From assembly GCA_037954235.1 (NCBI GenBank), contig JBBMOA010000016.1, forward strand, positions 36,001-100,000: a stretch of 64,000 nucleotides of DNA, read 5' to 3'. How positions within the stretch are numbered: position 1 is the first letter of the stretch; each line of letters opens with the position of its first letter. This document shows, one piece after another, positions 23,753 through 36,788 of the stretch. The DNA is from Aulostomus chinensis. Its lineage: Eukaryota; Chordata; Actinopteri; Syngnathiformes; Aulostomidae. A program made the translations under genes and the position numbers. Under the pieces are notes generated by a model, which worked only from the letters and a program-made list of their open reading frames with translations, was not told the DNA's origin and did no database searches.

Positions 23753-26700
23753 AACGGTTGTTTGGCTTGTGATGAGGATGACAATGGTACATGTAAATTG
23801 AAGATGGAATGATTTACCTTGACTGACCACTGGATCTTTGTGTCTGGAAGCAGAAAAACGAAATGAATACTTTTGGATTTTATGTTATCTTGTGCAGCAC
23901 CCACCGTTTGATGGGCGGGGCCATAAATTGTGTGATGTCACAAAATATCTAAGTCATCTAGTCATAGTATATCATTACTTCTACATGGCAGGTGTTCCAT
24001 AGAGAGATGGGTAACTACACAAGTACAAGAACAGCTCTCCAGCTTACTGTGGCCCCTCCAAGGAGCAGAGTAGTATGACACGCTGAATGTATGCATTCGC
24101 CATCTTTTAATCTGCTTTAGCTTTCCATCTCAATGTCTCAAACAAGGATACAGACAAATGATTTTGTGCATATGTGCGTACATGTGTTTACCTTTCAGCA
24201 TTCTTCACCACCTTGGCAAGCAGTTTGGAGGTGGATGCAGCTTTTACCAGTTTGTTCCTGCTTTCCTCTGATGTCTCCCAGGTGGTGCTTTGAGAACGCT
24301 CCATACCTGAGGACCGCTTCACACTTGGACCCCTGAGACACACACACACACGATGTAAGTGGAAGAGGAGGAGAAAGATGAAGTCACCGAGCTCAATTCT
24401 GAATTTTTTTTAGTATTCAAGAGTAAATGTTGATCATTTCTTGATTTTTTTGTTTTGAAACAAATAATAAAAAAACAATTGTATTGGTTCAGAAGACAAA
24501 GCTCAAGCTGACTTCTCTTCATCCGAACACAAACACAACACTGAGAGGAGATTAGTAAACTGGGCATCACCACAAACTCAAGCCCCACGCAGCAGACGAG
24601 GCCTGCTAGAGGAGAAGGAGTAAGACTGGAACTACACCCCGAATTAGCAGCAGAACGTGCAGGATACTGTCCTGAGACCGCTTAGAGTCTGCATTACATG
24701 TCAGTAGATCAGAAATGACTTATCATTGATATAAAAATGTTTGCAAACAGTTTCTTTCTCACTACAGCATATTGGTGATCACATGATTGACTAAGCAGAA
24801 TTGGTCTGATGATGAGAAATCGAGCCAGTGTAATGGGTACACGGTTACGTCATTTGCAAACTCGACAGTGGCCTCACATACTTGTATCACAGCAGCTTTA
24901 GAGCAGAGGAGTTAGAAGCTCAGAGGAGAATGGGTAAATGGGTAAGAAAAGCAGCAGTATTCAGTTTTCAGAGAGCCAAGCAAGCCGCAGCGGTCTCTAG
25001 GGACTCTGGGATCTCCCAGAGGATTTCAGAGGAAAACTCAGGGATGGGGGAGCAGGAGAGGACTGTAGGGCCTTTGGGTAGGGTTAAAAACCACTGTCAG
25101 AGTGATGTCAGAAGCAGGAAGTGAGATCAGGTGCAGTGGACAGTTTACAAAGTGCAACCTCTTGGGGGGGGCATGGCCTTTACTGCTGTCAGATGACGAT
25201 GCTGGTCTCTGTTGGTTCTGGGAAGGGTGGGGGGAAGGAGAGGGGGACAGGTCCTTTGGGTGAGGAGTTTCCTCACGCTCCTGGATCTCTTCCATCTGAG
25301 ACCTCTGGCTGCTGACCTCCTTCTTCCTGTCTGCTCCACTGTGGGATGAAACCAGGACAAACAACTAATTCTCCTGTACCCGAACCAATTCTCCTAGACC
25401 TGAACCTTAATACCCAGACCTGGACCAGTTCTCATCAGACATCATAAATCAAAGCAAATACATGACTGATCCACAGAATGTGCTCAGCTCATTGATGCAT
25501 AACAAGTAGCATCGTTCTTAAGCCAATTATAGATAAATCATTGAGAATACTTGTTATTATGCGATTAACATATACATTACATGACAGCTCCAGGCGTGGA
25601 CTCCAGCATGATCACCTCCCCACATGGGGGCTCGGCCACCCAGACAAAAACAGCACACAGTTGTGTACCTGTGACCTGTACTAGAGTGGTACCAGACCAT
25701 CAGGTACAAGCATTTACAAGTCAGATACTGGTATGTACTAGTTAGGTCGTGACTTGTGGTCAGGTACTAGTCTTGTACTGTTTACACATTCTAGTGGAGG
25801 CCAGGTTATGGCCAAGTTGATTTAGGTAGTTTGTTACTATATAAAACTATCATAGATAGAGAGGCTCATGATAGAACAGGGAGTTACATGAATGCCGGGA
25901 GATGATTTCCACACCCCAATGACATGTATTATCATTTCCAAATGATCTGAGTCTTTTTCTTCAGTCTTTTATGGGTCTCATATTATCCCTCCACACATCA
26001 CCAGCATCAGCGGTACTGTGCACTAAAATAGCCTCCAAATAATCCATCCATTTTCTCCCACATATTCTTGTTAAGGGTGGGGGGGTGGAGCCTATCCCAG
26101 CGGCTTTTGGGCGAGAGGCGGGGTTCACCCTGGACAGGGTGCCAGTCCATCGCAGGGCCAACACATAGAGACAGACAACCATTCACACTCACATTCATAC
26201 CTACGGTCTCCAATCAGCCTAGTCCCCAATTGCATGTCCTTGGACTGTGGGAAGAAGCCGGAGTACCGGAGAGAATCCACGCAGGCACGGGGAGTCAGAA
26301 TCAGAATCAGAATACTTTATTAATCCCCGGGGGGAAATTCTGTAAGAGAACATCCAGACTCCACCCAGAAAGATCCCACGCCCGAGCTGGGACTCAAACC
26401 CAGAACCTTCTTGCTGTGAGGGGACAGTGCTGACCACTGCACCACCGTGCGCCTCTTCCGAATAATATTTACTTCAATGACACAATTGTGATTCTGCTGT
26501 TTCACTTTAATCTGCTTCCACATCAATTTATGCTCTTGAATGAAAAACAACAGCATGTTTCATCTGTCATTAAACAGTGTGATTTAACATTACATGGATA
26601 CATTGAAAATTGGACGCACTCTCTTTTGCTGCTGCACCTCTGCCAAAGATATATTCATAATAGCTGTATATTCGTGTGAGGATTTTTAATTAAAGAGGGA

Positions 26701-29700
26701 TAAGGTATTTTAGTTGTGAGGTTTATTTGCATCCAAGTCATTTATACTCATGGTGAATCAGCTTCAGACAGTCTGGACCAATTAGAAGTTGATTCCATTA
26801 ATTAATACAATAATAATAATTTAATTTATAGAGGTTTTCATAAAAAGTTTACTGAGTGCTTCAGAAGCATAAAAAATAAATAAAAGTAAAATAAAAACAC
26901 AAATACGTAATGCAATCACATAACTAAATAATAAAATACAATAAAAAAAGCTTGCTGTTGCACCATTAATGATATTGACTGGATTGATCCGCCTAAAATT
27001 AATAAAATGTGGGAAAAAACAGAGTGACTTTGATTAAATATGTGCGTGTGTGTGTAACCTCTTGGCAGCAGACGAGACTGTCTCTTTTCTGGTGACAGAT
27101 GTGGAGTCCCTCTTGCGTCCGGATGTCCCTCCGTTTGTGATACAGGACATGGAATAGGCTTCTCGCAGTGCAGCACCACCTGCAGGTAACAACACAAGGC
27201 CATTAACGACAGCCATGATGAGATGACAAGGGGCTACAAATACCATATGAACAAAAAACACCCATAAACATCAGCTTCACCTTTGCCAACATTCTGTTTC
27301 CTAGTGGCAGAGGAGACAGAGTCTTCAGAAGCAGTGAGACGGCGAAGGACATCAGCGAGTGCCGCTTTCATCACCGTCAACTCATCTTCCTGCTGCTGAA
27401 CACGAAGCTCCAGAGACGAGAGCCGATCGTTGACATCGGAGACACTCGCTCCGGACATACTGTCCTCTACAGTCACAGAAACACTGGTCATATACAATCA
27501 TTCATGGCGTACTGATCAATAAAATGAAACAGTTTGACATGGAGGGCAGAGTATGTTTCTGAATGCTGGGACATTACTCGTGGTGTCCCCCAGGGGTCAG
27601 TCCTGGGTCGCAAACAGGTTACCTTGTTCAAGAATCATGTGTGTAAAATATGGGGAATTTTTATTTATAGATAACACAAAAATCTTTTGCAAAAGGGGAA
27701 ATTTAAAAAGGACCCTTAAGGATTGATCACTACAGAAATGATCACATTTTTGAAGGTGGTTCAACAAATTATCATCCAATTTGAACAACAAAAAAAAGTC
27801 AACTGTAACGGTTAACTGTAAAATAAATACACAAGTATAATACATGTGGATTGTACACTACTCAAAAAAATTAAAGGAACACTTTTTTAATTAAAAGTGT
27901 AGCATCAAGTCAATTAAATTCTAGGGCATTGATCTGGTCAGTTAAGTTGCAGATGAGGTTATTAATCAGTATCAGCTGCTTTGGTGTCAATGACAGGTGC
28001 ACGAGAGGGGCAGCAATGAGACAACCCCCAAAACAGGAATGGTTTTACAGGTGGAGGCGACTGACATTTTTTCCCTTGTCATCCTTTCTAACTGTTTTTC
28101 ACTAGTTTTGTATTTGGCGAGGGTCAGTGTCACTAATGGTAGCATGAGGCGATACCTGGATCCTACAGAGGCTGCACAGGCAGTCCAACTCCTCCAGCAT
28201 GGAACATCAATATGGATCATTGCCAGAAATTTTGCTGCATGGAGGAGATTCCAGGAGACAGGCAGTCACTGTAGGAGAGCTGGACAGGGCCGTAGAGGTC
28301 CTTGACCCGTCAGCAGGACTGGTATCTCCTCCTTAGGCAAGGAGGAACAGGATGAGCTCTGCCAGAGTCCTACAAAATGACCTCCAGCAGGCCAGTGGTG
28401 TGGATGTCTCTGACTGAACAATCAGAAACAGACTTCATGAGGTGGCCAAATGTTCTCTAGTGGGCCCTGTGCAAATTGATTGGCATTTGCCATAGAACAC
28501 CAGAATTGGCAGGTCCACCACTGGCGCCCTGTGCTTCTCTTAGATGAGATCAGGTTCACCATGACCACATGTGACAGACGTGAAAGGGTCTGGAGAAGCC
28601 ATGGATAATGTTATGCTGCCTATAACGTTGTTCACCATGACATGTTTGGAGGCTTGTCAGTCATGGTCTTGGGAGAAATATCCATGGAGGGATGTACAGA
28701 CCTCTACAGGCAAGAAAACGGCATTGTGACTGCCATTAGCTACCAGGATGAAATCCTTGGACCCACTGTCAGACCCTACACTGGTGCAACGGGTCCTGGG
28801 TTCCTCCTGGTGCATGACATTGCCTGGCCTCATGTGGCGAGAGTATGCAGGCAGTTCCTTCCGGACGACAGAATTGATAGCACTGACTAGCCCCCACACT
28901 TACCTGACCTAAATCTAATAGAACACCTCTGGGACATTATATTTCAGTCCATCTGATGCCAGCAGGTTGCGCCTCAGACTGTCGAAGGGCTCAGTGATGC
29001 CCTGGTCCAGGTCTGGGAGGAGCCAGGACACCATCCGTCGTCTCATGAGGTGCATACCCCTGCATTGTCAGGCATGCATACAAGCACATAGGAGCCATAC
29101 CGACTACTGAGTACCATTTTGAGTTGTTGCAATGAAATTTCAGCAAAATGGATGAAACTGCCGCATCAATTTTTCCACTTTGATCTTGGAATTCAGTTCA
29201 CTGTAGGCTGATAATTTTCATGTCCATCAAATGATGTGGCATTCTTTCATTCCTAACACATTACCCAGTCTATACCAGTATGGATATCAAGCATTATTTT
29301 TTCCCCGGTGAGATCTGATGTGTTTTCAAAGTGTTCCTTTAATTTCTTTGAGCAGTGGACAAATATTAAAAGAGTGTAAAATAACAGATGACAAAAATCA
29401 GCTTGAAATCTCACAAATCATATATAGACCAACCTGTCAAGGGGCATTTCCGGCAAAGCAAAAGAAAATCGTGGATTGCAAGTCACTCCACATTCTATTT
29501 GGTTCATGGGCTTTACCATAGGGCTTTTCCCTCAGTGAATTACAGATATAGCCGGCCTCCAAGGGTCAACAGCACCAGTGTTTGGTCACCACATTAGCAG
29601 AGCAGGTCTGAGATCATTCACTCCCAACATTATGAGGGAACGTGAGCCTTCCAGTAACAACCACAAGGAATCCACAGAGTCGACCGCGTTCGTCGAGCTG

Positions 29701-31795
29701 CAGTTTGACCGAACACAGCCGGCTGGCCTGTCGTCCTCAGCAGTGTCAGAGCAGATGAGCTTCGAGCAGAGGTGAACGCTAACACTCCTCTGCTGGCTCT
29801 CACCGTCCAGTGAGTGAAGGAGAGGACGCACTTTATCTTTTGGTCTTAAAGTGATCAGTTTACATCTCTGGTTTGATTTCTGAGTTGAGCATTTGTGCAG
29901 TGCTAACAATTTATTATCTATGATAACTGATTATCATTTTTAAAAGTGACCAGCATTAAAAGGCAAGTTTGTGAACTCAGCAGCCATCAGGACTTCAGGT
30001 TTAAAAGTGCAAAAGTTGTGTTTATTTTGTAGTTGTTGAAACACTCCAAGACAGTACAGTTTGATTCGACTCTCCTTTAGTTTAATGTTGAACTATGCTG
30101 AACAAATGTCTTATAACAACACATGATTATGTCATCATATTTTCACATCTCCAGTCAGCTTTTAGAATTGACTTAATGTAGGGCCCGATGGAATCGCACC
30201 TCTCCTCAAGTGTCCGTTCCCAAATTCCATCTGAGGATCTGTTATGTACGGGGCCCTGAGTTCGGTCTGTTGCTGGCCCCCATCAGAAAATACTCATACT
30301 TGCCTAGGATGGGATAATGCCAGATATGGATACCACACTAATTCATTTTTAAAATCAAAAACTTTGAAAGAAATTTATCTTGTGGAATTCAAAAAAAGCA
30401 TAATGGTATATAAAGCAAAATAACTTACCTCATAACACTCAATAACTTAGCTCATGGATGTAGCCTTCAGCTAGCTAGTTAGCATAGTTTGGAGAATGGT
30501 TATTGAGCAAACAGGCAAAAACCAGCTACCAAGCTTTAGAATCTCGAGTTCCAGTTTATAGGAAAATACTTGGACTACAATGGTCATAAGTAAATTATCA
30601 TAGAACCTTAACAGAAAGTACTGATAATTTGTAAGATTAGATTAGAAATTTATCATTTTCATAGGCCAAGGGCAGTTGTGTTGAGGAAGGACGTAAACAG
30701 TGTTGCCACTGGAACTGGAAATCTCAGTGACAACTGCGACAGCTGAAGCAGGAAGTGGAACTGCAACATGAACAGACGAATGTCACCGTTCAGTGTCGGG
30801 ACCAGAATCACCTTTGATCAACAGGTCATGAATGGGGGAGCAGACAGCGTATTAAGAAATATTAGCTTCAGTCTTCCAGCTGCAGCAGCTTCTTTACTCA
30901 TGGCGACAGTCAGTGGGACAGAGACGGTGACTTGTCTCTCTACCTGTCTGCTTCCTTTGACTAACACCTGTCAATCATTCCCTCTGTTTGAGAGACCCTC
31001 TCACAAACCGCCCACTGAGGTCAAACTTGATGCATGAGATGGGGCTGGTCAGTCAGGACAGCTGATGCCAACATGAGGAGATGTTTCACCACACAAAAGG
31101 TCCCGTCAGCAACTTGATTGATTGATAAATTGACTGACCGACTGATGGAAAAGAACAAATCACTCAATGTCTATGATTTAAAAAGAATTGGAACAGGATG
31201 AACAAACCAGTCAGCTGACGTGAACCATGTTAGAGCTTGTTCAGCTCAACCTGTTTCAATCAACTACTTCCTGAATCTCTCACACACTCACTCTTGTCTG
31301 TTTCCACCTTACACAGCCATGGCCTCAGTTGACTGGAAGTCAATCATTTACGTCACAAGGACTCGCTGTTAATCGAGATGCATGTCACCTGGAGCAGACA
31401 AGCACCCGAACGCACGCGCCGAGTGCATGTATGAATAAATAATTAATTTCCTGAGTCTTTGTTCCAGCAGATCAAAGTTCACACACACATGCACGCGCGC
31501 ACAAACACACACTTCCAAGCTGTGGTTCAGGGTTTTGCAGAGGTTTGGAACCAGGACTCCGGGGGTCCTAGACTCAAGATAGACGTCTCCAGGAGGAGCT
31601 ATTGGTTTTGTGGCCCTGCGGCTGCCGGAGGGGCGCTCGTCACGCTCATCTTGATAAATACAGCAGTGACACGTGGAAAGCCACTACACGAGCACACTGC
31701 CGCAGCATCCAGCTGCGTCTCCGCAGATGACCAGGTGACCTGAGGCGCGCGGGCCGCGAGCGAGACTCACCTAGGCTGCCGGTGAATCCGTCCAT
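9294..31795 (-). CDS. eml4: EML4, echinoderm microtubule-associated protein-like 4 (23 coding exons)
   Basis: Microtubule-binding protein of the EML family. Coding exons in transcription order: 31771-31795, 27281-27466, 27059-27179, 25159-25338, 24192-24332, 23818-23843, 22918-23041, 20489-20638, 20331-20400, 15649-15759, 15402-15497, 15142-15276, 14625-14760, 12856-13004, 12633-12758, 12203-12334, 12066-12133, 11878-11966, 11643-11740, 10234-10321, 10061-10159, 9829-9959, 9294-9749. All junctions are GT-AG and phases agree; the sum is 2937 nt, 978 aa plus stop (human EML4 is 981 aa). The start MDGFTGSL matches the family start. Residues about 10-60 form the coiled coil (VQQQEDELTVMKAALADVL). 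A basic Ser/Thr-rich linker runs to about 225. The HELP motif (IKMFMRGRPITMFIPSDV) lies at about 230-250, and WD blades fill the rest to about 870 (GGGKDRKIILWDHDL, HTDGNEQLSVMRFS, AHSSHVTNVSF). The tail is Pro/Ser/Thr/Glu-rich. Exon 6 is only 26 nt. Exon 7 uses a weaker donor (GTATCC), chosen because it alone keeps frame. Closest paralogue is EML1, but the N-terminus fits EML4. Confidence 0.96.
10011..10047. repeat. C10 and (CA)n tract in a 101-bp eml4 intron
   Basis: Ten C followed by about thirteen AC units, filling more than a third of the short intron between exons 21 and 22, close to the branch-point region. Confidence 0.8.
10777..10808. repeat. (TG)n microsatellite
   Basis: Uninterrupted TG run within an eml4 intron. 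Confidence 0.85.
16891..20181 (+). mobile_element. Complete but decayed RTE-clade LINE (Rex3-like) in eml4 intron 9
   Basis: An 11-bp direct repeat TTACTTGTTTA flanks it (16880-16890 and 20182-20192), so both ends are real; 3.29 kb is the usual size for RTE elements. It opens with the family 5' text CTCCTCATGAACCATCAGC. Broken plus-strand frames cover an AP-type endonuclease (GTWNVSSLVG, LLGDFNAHVGN, STDHHLVVSW) at about 17320-18080 and a reverse transcriptase (VDLEEAYDHVPR, GCLLSPVLFINFMDRIS, LLFADDVVLLAP) at about 19080-19420. The 3' end is a GGATAAAGCGGAGGAGGAGG tail. Several stops and frame shifts make it inactive. It lies antisense to eml4. The Rex3 name is from memory of the family. Confidence 0.8.
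21085..22050. repeat. Unclassified dispersed repeat candidate
   Basis: Starts with AAAGCTGCAAGCAGCGTCG, a text I associate with a widespread fish repeat, and continues with worn GC-poor sequence to about 22050. No open frame, inverted ends or target duplication found. Lies in eml4 intron 7. Confidence 0.3.
23703..23752. repeat. (GAT)n microsatellite
   Basis: GAT/TGA triplet run with one AAT interruption, 66 bases from eml4 micro-exon 6 (23818-23843). Confidence 0.9.
26044..26452 (-). mobile_element. tRNA-headed SINE split by another repeat fragment
   Basis: Minus-strand copy (tail ATCCATTTTCTCCCACATAT at left, head GGTGGTGCAGTGGTCAGCAC in reverse complement at right). At 26295-26346 it is broken by a foreign piece reading TCAGAATCAGAATCAGAATA then CTTTATTAATCCCCGGGGGG, a frequent fish repeat fragment. 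Lies in eml4 intron 3. Confidence 0.7.
27856..29357 (+). mobile_element. Tc1-like DNA transposon, inactive
   Basis: Inverted termini: CACTACTCAAAAAAATTAAA on the left and CACTGCTCAAAGAAATTAAA in reverse complement on the right, each going on to GGAACACTT. A TA dinucleotide precedes the left end; the right one is mutated to GA. The plus-strand transposase (about 28080-29060) is broken by stops but keeps VMVLGEISMEGCTDLYRQ, GPGFLLVHDIAWPHVARVC and PDLNLIEHLWD, the D and E region of the DDE catalytic core. Located in eml4 intron 1. Confidence 0.85.
28642..28890 (+). pseudogene. Tc1 transposase catalytic fragment
   Basis: Longest surviving open piece of the Tc1 transposase, including a catalytic Asp (VHDIAWPHVA). 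It ends at a stop where the family has a Trp-Pro-Pro stretch; the catalytic Glu (NLIEHLWD) follows in the same frame after the stop. Confidence 0.75.
29358..31739. other. Rest of eml4 intron 1, no gene assigned
   Basis: Apart from the exon-like island at 29577-29775, I see no supported gene or clear transposon. Several short ORFs on both strands look like chance. It includes a short CA/GC-rich tract near 31480-31510. Confidence 0.4.
29577..29775 (+). other. Exon-like island in eml4 intron 1
   Basis: Plus-strand open segment ending in a donor-like AGCAGAG|GTGAAC. The reading includes MREREPSSNNHKESTESTAF and VELQFDRTQPAGL. The opposite strand is also open for 107 codons, which weakens the case for either. 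No family recognised. Confidence 0.15.
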
Positions 31796-32160
31796 TTTTT
31801 TAGGGAAAGCGGGAGTCCGAGCTGGAGGCCTGCGGGAGGCGGCGGGGACTCTGCGGGCCTCCGTCAGGTTTTTCGGCCGACCAGGAGAACGAGATGTTAC
31901 AAGCTGAGCAGTTGGTACCCTGCCGTGCTGCTCGCCGGTTCCTTCCGACGATCCGCTGCTCTCCTGCTGCCTGGAACACAAAGCCGCTCCCCGGAGGACC
32001 CGACCACGAAAACACGAAGAAGCCGCGGAGCCACAGACAGGACGGACCGACGCGGCTGCGCGCTTCCGACTCCGCCTGCGCTGGCAGCGCGCGCTTCCTT
32101 GGGGGGGGGGGGGGGGGGGGGTCAGCAGCGACACTCAGCGACCGCTGACCGCCAGTACAC
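31740..32160 (-). promoter_or_regulatory. eml4 CpG-rich 5' end and probable promoter
   Basis: Sequence around and upstream of the eml4 start codon (ATG complement at 31793-31795) is much richer in C, G and CpG than its surroundings, as expected for a vertebrate CpG-island promoter. Exon 1 carries only 25 coding bases and then a strong donor (G|GTGAGT). A run of 21 G on the plus strand at 32101-32121 lies about 310 bp upstream of the ATG. No TATA box is obvious and the transcription start cannot be fixed from sequence alone. Confidence 0.55.
32101..32121 (+). repeat. 21-base G run upstream of eml4
   Basis: Unbroken run of 21 G, flanked by GC-rich sequence. It could fold into G-quadruplexes or could partly be an assembly length error. 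Confidence 0.9.
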
Positions 32161-32481
32161 AGGAAGTTGCCCATTAATAGTGTATTCACTTCTATACGCA
32201 AAACAAACTGAGTCGAATGCAAAAAGACAGTGTTTATTTCTTGAAGGAATCCGTCTAACCTTTAACACAAAGTTGTTAAATTCGTTCTGACTTGAAGTAA
32301 AACAACCTGAAATCTTTATTCCATACAAAATACTTAAGAAAAACAAATCATTTATAGAAAGTTCATTGATGAGGAGCTGGAGCTTCATGAATCCAGTGTA
32401 AAATGATGGAACTTGATTAAAGGAAAAGTCAGCCATTGGAGACCTCATGTCCTCTCATTCCTCTTCTCTGGTTCTGGGTCC

Positions 32482-32910
32482 TCAGACATTTTGTGAAACC
32501 TCATCAGTCCAATCTGCAGCTGCGATTGTGCCCTTTCTTTCCATGGAACATCTTAATGAAAGTTGAACTTCACTGAGTAGGAGGCTCAGTTCCTCTTCTG
32601 GTGAGTCAAGACACCATTTCACAGATGCACACACCTGTGTGACGTCACTAAGTCTCAATTGTCCTGGAACTCTGTTCACTGCTCGGCCCTCAAAAACACT
32701 GCAGCGAGCGATGTGGTGGCTCAGACCCCAGCAGAGTGAATGCAGTGCAGTGTGTGATGACAGCAAGGGGAGGAGCCACAGGACGGCCTGGCAACTGACA
32801 ACATATGAAATTTGTGGCAAACACAATTTGGAGTTTGTCAATGGAATGTTTACAGAGGCGTGGTCCTCAACAGGCGTACAATCGTGAGGGCAACAAGTTC
32901 TCACACTCAA
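32482..32910 (-). CDS. Unassigned ORF, 142 codons
   Basis: Minus-strand ORF in the 1.1-kb gap between the tspan14 stop and the eml4 promoter region, outside recognised repeats. The C-terminal half (SDVTQVCASVKWCLDSPEEE, LSLLLSEVQLSLR, ending in TDEVSQNV) has the composition of a folded protein; the N-terminal half is Cys/His/Leu-rich and less convincing, so the true start may be an exon acceptor near 32700. I recognise no family. Alternatives are a small gene, the end of an alternative transcript, or a chance ORF. Confidence 0.25.
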   Translation of the reverse strand: MSVRTCCPHDCTPVEDHASVNIPLTNSKLCLPQISYVVSCQAVLWLLPLLSSHTALHSLCWGLSHHIARCSVFEGRAVNRVPGQLRLSDVTQVCASVKWCLDSPEEELSLLLSEVQLSLRCSMERKGTIAAADWTDEVSQNV

Positions 32911-33240
32911 ACATAAAACAAATCACCACAAGATCAGACCAGTGATGGTCAGCGAATCCAACGGTCAGACCATCAGGAGGCAGCTGCCTGACTGACCCAG
33001 ACAAGAAGAATGATGAAGGTGATGACAGAGAGCAGGGGGAGGAGCTATAGAGTCCATGTGAAGGCAGTCAGGTGTTGAACAGGCACACATCTGTTAGTAA
33101 AACCTGGCTTGATAATGGATGCCATGTTCTCAACCACAATAGCAACCACCGTTTTACAGGTTTCAGATGCAAGTACATCTGTCAGAAGAAACTTAGTCCA
33201 GTATAGCCAGTTGGAGGCTCCGCCCCCTCGTCAGCCAGGT

Positions 33241-36200
33241 TCAGTAGGTGAATTTCACCTTCTGAATATCAGAGATCAGCGTCCTGGCCAGGTAGATGCC
33301 CACCATCTGAAGAGATGACAAAAACAAATACATGAATATGCGTGATGTCATAGTCAGCGCCACCCTCAACACAAAGCAGCTTAGGAACATTTCTAATGAC
33401 AAACCTTCATGATAGTTGAAACTTGTCGAAGTACAACTATACATACGCAAATATACACACACACACACACACATATATACATATATATGTACATACATAT
33501 ATACATACACACATACATATACGTGTATACATACACACACACATACGTGTATACATACACACACATACGTGTATACATACACACACACATACGTGTATAC
33601 ATATACACATATACGTGTATATACACACACACATATACGTGTATATATACACACACACATATACGTGTATATATATACACACACACATATACGTGTATAT
33701 ATATACACACACACATATACGTGTATATATATACACACACACATATACGTGTATATATATACACACACACATATACGTGTATATATATACACACACACAT
33801 ATACGTGTATATATATACACACACACATATACGTGTATATATACACACACACATATACGTGTATATATACACACACACATATACGTGTATATATACACAC
33901 ACACATATACGTGTATATATATACACACACACATATACGTGTATATATATACACACACACATATACGTGTATATATATACACACACACATATACGTGTAT
34001 ATATATACACACACACATATACGTGTATATATATACACACACACATATACGTGTATATATATACACACACACATATACGTGTATATATATACACACACAC
34101 ATATACGTGTATATATATACACACACACATATACGTGTATATATATACACACACACATATACGTGTATATATATACACACACACATATACGTGTATATAT
34201 ATACACACACACATATACGTGTATATATATACACACACACATATACGTGTATATATATACACACACACATATACGTGTATATATATACACACACACATAT
34301 ACGTGTATATATATACACACACACATATACGTGTATATATATACACACACACATATACGTGTATATATATACACACACACATATACGTGTATATATATAC
34401 ACACACACATATACGTGTATATATATATATACACACACATATACGTGTATATATATATATACACACATATATACGTGTATATATATATATACACATATAC
34501 GTGTATATATATATATACACATATACGTGTATATATATATATACACATATACGTGTATATATATATATACACATATACGTGTATATATATATACACACAC
34601 ACATATACGTGTATATATATATACACACACACATATACGTGTATATATATATACACACACACATATACGTGTATATATATATACACACACACATATACGT
34701 GTATATATATATACACACACACATATACGTGTATATATATATACACACACACATATACGTGTATATATATATACACACACACATATACGTGTATATATAT
34801 ATACACACACACATATACGTGTATATATATATACACACACACATATACGTGTATATATATATACACACACACATATACGTGTATATATATATACACACAC
34901 ACATATACGTGTATATATATATACACACACACATATACGTGTATATATATATACACACACACATATACGTGTATATATATATACACACACATATACGTGT
35001 ATATATATATACACACACATATACGTGTATATATATATACACACACATATACGTGTATATATATATATACACACACATATACGTGTATATATATATACAC
35101 ACACATATACGTGTATATATATATACACACACATATACGTGTATATATATATACACACACATATACGTGTATATATATATACACACACATATACGTGTAT
35201 ATATATATACACACACATATACGTGTATATATATATACACACACATATACGTGTATATATATATACACACATATATACGTGTATATATATATACACACAT
35301 ATATACGTGTATATATATATACACACATATATACGTGTATATATATACACACACACATATACGTGTATATATATACACACACACATATACGTGTATATAT
35401 ATATACACACACATATACGTGTATATATATATACACACACATATACGTGTATATATATATACACACACATATACGTGTATATATATATACACACACATAT
35501 ACGTGTATATATATATACACACACATATACGTGTATATATATATACACACATATATACGTGTATATATATACACACACATATATACGTGTATATATATAC
35601 ACACACATATATACGTGTATATATATACACACACATATATACGTGTATATATATACACACATATATACGTGTATATATATACACACATATATACGTGTAT
35701 ATATATACACACACATATATACGTGTATATATATATACACACATATATACGTGTATATATATACACACATATATGTGTATATATATACACACATATATAC
35801 GTGTATATATATACACACATATATACGTGTATATATATACACACATATATACGTGTATATATATATACACATATATACGTGTATATATATATACACACAT
35901 ATATACGTGTATATATATATACACACATATATACGTGTATATATATATACACACATATATACGTGTATATATATACACACATATACGTGTATATATATAC
36001 ACACATATACGTGTATATATATACGTGTATATATATATACACACATATACGTGTATATATATATATACACACATATACGTGTATATATATATATACACAC
36101 ATATACGTGTATATATATATATACACACATATACGTGTATATATATATATACACACATATACGTGTATATATATATATACACACATATACGTGTATATAT

Positions 36201-36757
36201 ATATATATACACACATATACGTGTATATATATATATATACACACATATACGTGTATATATATATATATACACACATATACGTGTATATATATATATATAC
36301 ACACATATACGTGTATATATATATATATACACACATATACGTGTATATATATATATATACACACATATACGTGTATATATATATATATACACACATATAC
36401 GTGTATATATATATATATACACACATATACGTGTATATATATATATATACACACATATACGTGTATATATATATATATACACACATATACGTGTATATAT
36501 ATATATATACACACATATACGTGTATATATATATATATACACACATATACGTGTATATATATATATACACACATATACGTGTATATATATATATATACAC
36601 ACATATACGTGTATATATATATATACACACATATACGTGTATATATATATATATACACACATATACGTGTATATATATATATACACACATATACGTGTAT
36701 ATATATATATATACACACATATACGTGTATATATATATATATACACACATATACGTG

Positions 36758-36788
<31 letters not shown>

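Noticed and set aside
31646..32222. Two overlapping minus-strand ORFs of 140-162 codons at the eml4 5' end
   Set aside because: GC-rich promoter/5' UTR; only the MDGFTGSL start with its splice donor fits the gene. Arg/Pro/Ser-rich upstream frames are typical of CpG islands.
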